The notes below the pieces were generated by a model. The model had not been told where the DNA came from, made no database searches, and worked only from the letters and a program-made list of their open reading frames with translations. The position numbers were made by a program, and so were the translations under genes. Shown piece by piece: positions 53,802-56,400 of a stretch of DNA of 56,400 bases. The stretch spans positions 1 through 56,400 of the forward strand of contig NZ_CAMZOG010000023.1 in NCBI RefSeq assembly GCF_947331445.1, written 5' to 3'. Every line of letters starts with the position of its first letter. Position 1 is the stretch's first letter. Origin of the DNA: Parendozoicomonas sp. Alg238-R29 (GTDB lineage Bacteria; Pseudomonadota; Gammaproteobacteria; Pseudomonadales; Endozoicomonadaceae).

Positions 53802-55904
53802 TCATGGCTTCTGACTGGCCTGAATGCTCGTTAAGGCAATGGTATAGACGATATCATCCACCAGTGCGCCCCGGGAAAGATCATTGACCGGTTTATTAAG
53901 CCCTTGCAGTAATGGACCAACACTCACAACATTGGCACTTCGCTGAACGGCTTTGTAGGTTGTGTTCCCGGTATTCAGATCAGGGAATACAAAGACCGTT
54001 GCGCGACCAGCTACTGGGCTGTCCGGTGCTTTGCTGGCGGCAACCGAAGCTATAGCTGCTGCGTCGTACTGTAGCGGGCCGTCGATCAAAAGCTCAGGCG
54101 CTTTCTCTTTGGCTATACGGGTTGCCTCTCGAACCTTTTCCACGTCAGAACCCTGACCAGATTTCCCTGTGCTGTAACTGATCATGGCAACTCGTGGTTC
54201 TATACCAAAGGCTTCAGCTGATCGGGCGCTTTGGATAGCGATATTGGCAAGCTGTTCAGCATTTGGGTCAGGATTTACAGCGCAATCACCATAAACAACG
54301 ACTTGATCGGGAAGCAGCATAAAGAAGACGGAAGAAACCAGCCCGCCGGCTGTCGGATTGGTTTTAATCAACTGAAAAGCCGGGCGAATGGTATTGGCCG
54401 TGGTATGAACCGCGCCGGATACTAAACCGTCGACATCCTTTTGTGCCAACATCATGGTGCCCAGAACAACCGTATCTTCCAGTTGAGCTTCTGCCATCGC
54501 TTCGTTCAGCCCTTTGTGTTTGCGCAGCTCAACCATGGGGGCAATATACTTTTCACGGATACTTTCCGGGTCAATGATTGAGAGGTTGTCGGGCAGAGTT
54601 ACATCTAACCCACGAGCCAGTTCCTGAATCCTCTCGGGGTTTCCAAGTAAAACACAATCGGCAATACCTTTATTCTGACAGGTTATCGCTGCCTGTATCG
54701 TACGGGGTTCCTCTCCTTCGGGGAGCACGATGCGTTTACCAGCTTTCTGAGATCTTTCCACAAGGTTGTAACGAAATGCAGGTGGAGTCAGGAAGTGTTT
54801 GTGAGGCTCGCCACAGTGTTTGCGGAGTTTCTCAATATCGATATGTTCCGCAACAGTGTTCATCACCTTTTCCATACGAGCGATATCGTCTGTAGGAACC
54901 TCCGGATTCATCCGGTCTAAAAGAGTGGCAGTGTCGTAAGAGTTGGTATCCGTCAACATCACTGGCAGTTGTGACGCAGTAATTGCTGGCTGGCAGAGGC
55001 GCATGACGCCTTCTGGAGGTTGTTCACCATTGGTTAGTAAAAGTCCTGCCAGCGGAACACCATTGCTGGCTGCCATACAGGTTGCCATAACAATATCGTC
55101 TCTATCGCCAGGGGTAATAATCAAGGTGCCGGCAATTAAATGCTGGGTGATTTTGGCAGAGGAGCGGGCACAAAGAATGCGCCGGGCAACACGACGGGTA
55201 TCAATTGTTCCTTCATTAATAATTTCAGCATTAAGGCGGTTGCAGATATCTCGTGTACGAGGAGCCGCCAACTCCGGATTCCAGGGAATATGACCGATGG
55301 GAGGAAAGCTTTTTGCTGGCATCTTGGGAAGAGCCTTAAGCTCACCAGGCTTATCGCCAAAGCGGCTTACCAATTCCTCAGGCATTTTGTTGAGTATGTA
55401 TCCGAGAATGGACGAGTTTCTTACGCCACCATGATTATCGGCACTGATCCGCAAATGATCGGCTAGCTCTCTTGGGGTATTTTCATCGGCACGGGAAACA
55501 ATCAGAACATCGGCGCTTAGAGTGCGGGCCATATCACTGTTAAAACGTGTCACCCAAGGTGTGTTCCGGGTTGGTGTTAAACCCTCTATTACCATAGCAT
55601 CAGCATCTTCACCGGCTGCATTATTCAGCAGGCTGACAATCTCTTCCAATACATCTTCGCGCCGGTTCTGGCCAAGCATATCTTCCACATGGCTGAACGA
55701 CAGTGGTTTAGGTGGCTCAAGGTGCAGGGTTTCTCTGGCAAATAAAGTAGAACGCTCAGGACCCTGATCTGAGGCATGTTGTTGTGCCACAGGTTTGCAG
55801 AAACGAACTTTAAGACCAACACGTTCCAGCGCACGAACCAGCCCCAGTGCAACAGATGTTAGGCCGGCGCCATAACTGGTGGGCGTGATGTAGAAAATAT
55901 GCAT
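53802..55904 (-). CDS. pta: phosphate acetyltransferase
   Basis: Interconverts acetyl-CoA and acetyl phosphate in the Pta-AckA pathway; 700 residues, the long proteobacterial form. It has an N-terminal P-loop-like domain (YITPTSYGAGLTSVALGLVR), a DRTGG regulatory domain (about 220-330) and the C-terminal catalytic domain. That domain carries GKRIVLPEGEEPRTIQAA, VSGAVHTTANTIRPAFQLIK, SYSTGKSGQGSDVEKV and FPDLNTGNTTYKAVQRS. No ackA is adjacent in the window. Confidence 0.96.
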   Translation of the reverse strand: MHIFYITPTSYGAGLTSVALGLVRALERVGLKVRFCKPVAQQHASDQGPERSTLFARETLHLEPPKPLSFSHVEDMLGQNRREDVLEEIVSLLNNAAGEDADAMVIEGLTPTRNTPWVTRFNSDMARTLSADVLIVSRADENTPRELADHLRISADNHGGVRNSSILGYILNKMPEELVSRFGDKPGELKALPKMPAKSFPPIGHIPWNPELAAPRTRDICNRLNAEIINEGTIDTRRVARRILCARSSAKITQHLIAGTLIITPGDRDDIVMATCMAASNGVPLAGLLLTNGEQPPEGVMRLCQPAITASQLPVMLTDTNSYDTATLLDRMNPEVPTDDIARMEKVMNTVAEHIDIEKLRKHCGEPHKHFLTPPAFRYNLVERSQKAGKRIVLPEGEEPRTIQAAITCQNKGIADCVLLGNPERIQELARGLDVTLPDNLSIIDPESIREKYIAPMVELRKHKGLNEAMAEAQLEDTVVLGTMMLAQKDVDGLVSGAVHTTANTIRPAFQLIKTNPTAGGLVSSVFFMLLPDQVVVYGDCAVNPDPNAEQLANIAIQSARSAEAFGIEPRVAMISYSTGKSGQGSDVEKVREATRIAKEKAPELLIDGPLQYDAAAIASVAASKAPDSPVAGRATVFVFPDLNTGNTTYKAVQRSANVVSVGPLLQGLNKPVNDLSRGALVDDIVYTIALTSIQASQKP

Positions 55905-55964
55905 AACCGCAAACCTGCCTGTGAGTTCTTATAAAATAGTGCGGATTGTCAGTTTATCTTTTAG

Positions 55965-56400
55965 CTACTGGTTGATCACAGTTTGCCAATCGATCTCGCT
56001 GGGTAAAAGTCGATGTTTAGACATGTAGTACACTAGCTGACCGGCGAAAACCGGATGTTCGGCCGGTGGATTCAATACCAGATCATCTCCATGAATACTA
56101 TCTGCCAGCCCCAGTACAAGAGCATCGTGACTGGATTTACAGTAAGTAATCATTTCCTTGAATGTGCACCCTGGAAAGTCTGCTGGTACCTGGAGACTAA
56201 ACTGAGTCGGGCCGGCCAGAGTATTCAGCAGCTGGCTCTGAACACGGGAAGAGCCAGGGTCCTGAGCGGAGCGAACCAACATCTCTGTTGTGGTACTGAT
56301 ATGACACTCAACCTGGGGCGCGTGGGCTTTCAAAAGGCTGGCCATAGCATGGTCATCAAAGTGACAGACGATATGAGCCTGGGTACCACAGGCGATCAGG
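55965..56400 (-). CDS. ion-channel-type protein, C-terminal part (partial)
   Basis: The reading frame continues without a stop to the window edge, so only the C-terminal ~144 residues are visible. LIACGTQAHIVCHFDDHAMA looks like the end of an NAD-binding RCK-type fold. EMLVRSAQDPGSSRVQSQLL, TQFSLQVP and HDALVLGLADS resemble the cytosolic part of VIC-family potassium channel proteins of Pseudomonas relatives. An internal ATG at 56345 is not the start. The membrane portion lies outside the window, so the call is tentative. Confidence 0.55.
   Translation of the reverse strand, partial: LIACGTQAHIVCHFDDHAMASLLKAHAPQVECHISTTTEMLVRSAQDPGSSRVQSQLLNTLAGPTQFSLQVPADFPGCTFKEMITYCKSSHDALVLGLADSIHGDDLVLNPPAEHPVFAGQLVYYMSKHRLLPSEIDWQTVINQ

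Overview
The window comes from a gammaproteobacterium. It opens in the 3' half of a 23S rRNA gene followed by 5S rRNA. It then carries a chromosomal block whose gene set and neighbourhood match Pseudomonas and Oceanospirillales genomes: ispB | rplU-rpmA-obgE-proB ... rpsT ... murJ ... ribF-ileS ... lspA-fkpB - minor pilins - pilY1 - pilE ... pilR/pilS. In between are accessory and decaying genes: a WD40-repeat protein with no signal peptide, a 1231-residue orphan with a Ser/Arg-rich N-terminus, and many gene remnants. That mixture fits a host-associated marine Oceanospirillales bacterium (Endozoicomonas-like). The genus is an inference; the sequence does not prove it.

Layout. 1-1350: 23S (partial), 5S and a compound terminator. 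1.4-6.5 kb: AEC transporter, dsbA, a coiled-coil protein, ibpA with a heat-shock promoter and an RNA-thermometer-like leader, a NUDIX hydrolase, yihD and lpxL. 6.5-12.2 kb: MFS remnant, purine permease with an attenuator-like leader, glutathione reductase (gor), an OprD-type porin, then a second porin remnant and a broken LysR gene. 12.2-18.4 kb: small coiled-coil ORF, GIY-YIG-like protein, ispB, rplU-rpmA, obgE, proB. 18.4-25.3 kb: secreted lipase-like protein, a broken MpaA-like carboxypeptidase, rpsT, a LysR/oxidoreductase divergent pair, DJ-1/PfpI protein, GST remnant, a hairpin element and the WD40 protein. 25.3-36.7 kb: murJ, broken tetR and DUF2147 genes, ribF, ileS, the 1231-aa orphan on the opposite strand, lspA, fkpB. 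36.8-49.5 kb: type IV pilus assembly genes fimT/U, pilV, pilW, pilX, pilY1, a pilY2-like gene and pilE, then a FimX-like degenerate GGDEF-EAL protein and the PilS/PilR two-component system. 49.6-56.4 kb: nadE, an MBL-fold hydrolase, an OmpA-like lipoprotein, a YihG-type acyltransferase, pta, and the C-terminus of an ion-channel-type protein cut by the window end.

How the genes work together. The pilus cluster is coherent: minor pilins prime the fibre, PilY1 is the tip adhesin and calcium sensor, FimX-like protein would couple c-di-GMP to pilus assembly, and PilSR regulates pilin transcription. murJ, lpxL, lspA, the YihG-type protein and the OmpA-like lipoprotein serve the cell envelope. ispB, rplU, rpmA, obgE, rpsT and ileS are housekeeping genes for quinones and translation.

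Most promising points for follow-up: (i) a duplicated ROSE-like hairpin motif in the ibpA leader; (ii) a beta/gamma-crystallin-like calcium-binding domain inserted near the N-terminus of PilY1; (iii) the effector-like 1231-aa protein splitting ileS from lspA; (iv) a 13-bp tandem duplication that contributes to breaking a tetR gene; (v) three ATGCAT palindromes at exact 9-bp spacing in a LysR-controlled promoter. Remnants and the orphan gene all sit in the gaps of an otherwise conserved gene order, which suggests repeated insertion and decay at these junctions.
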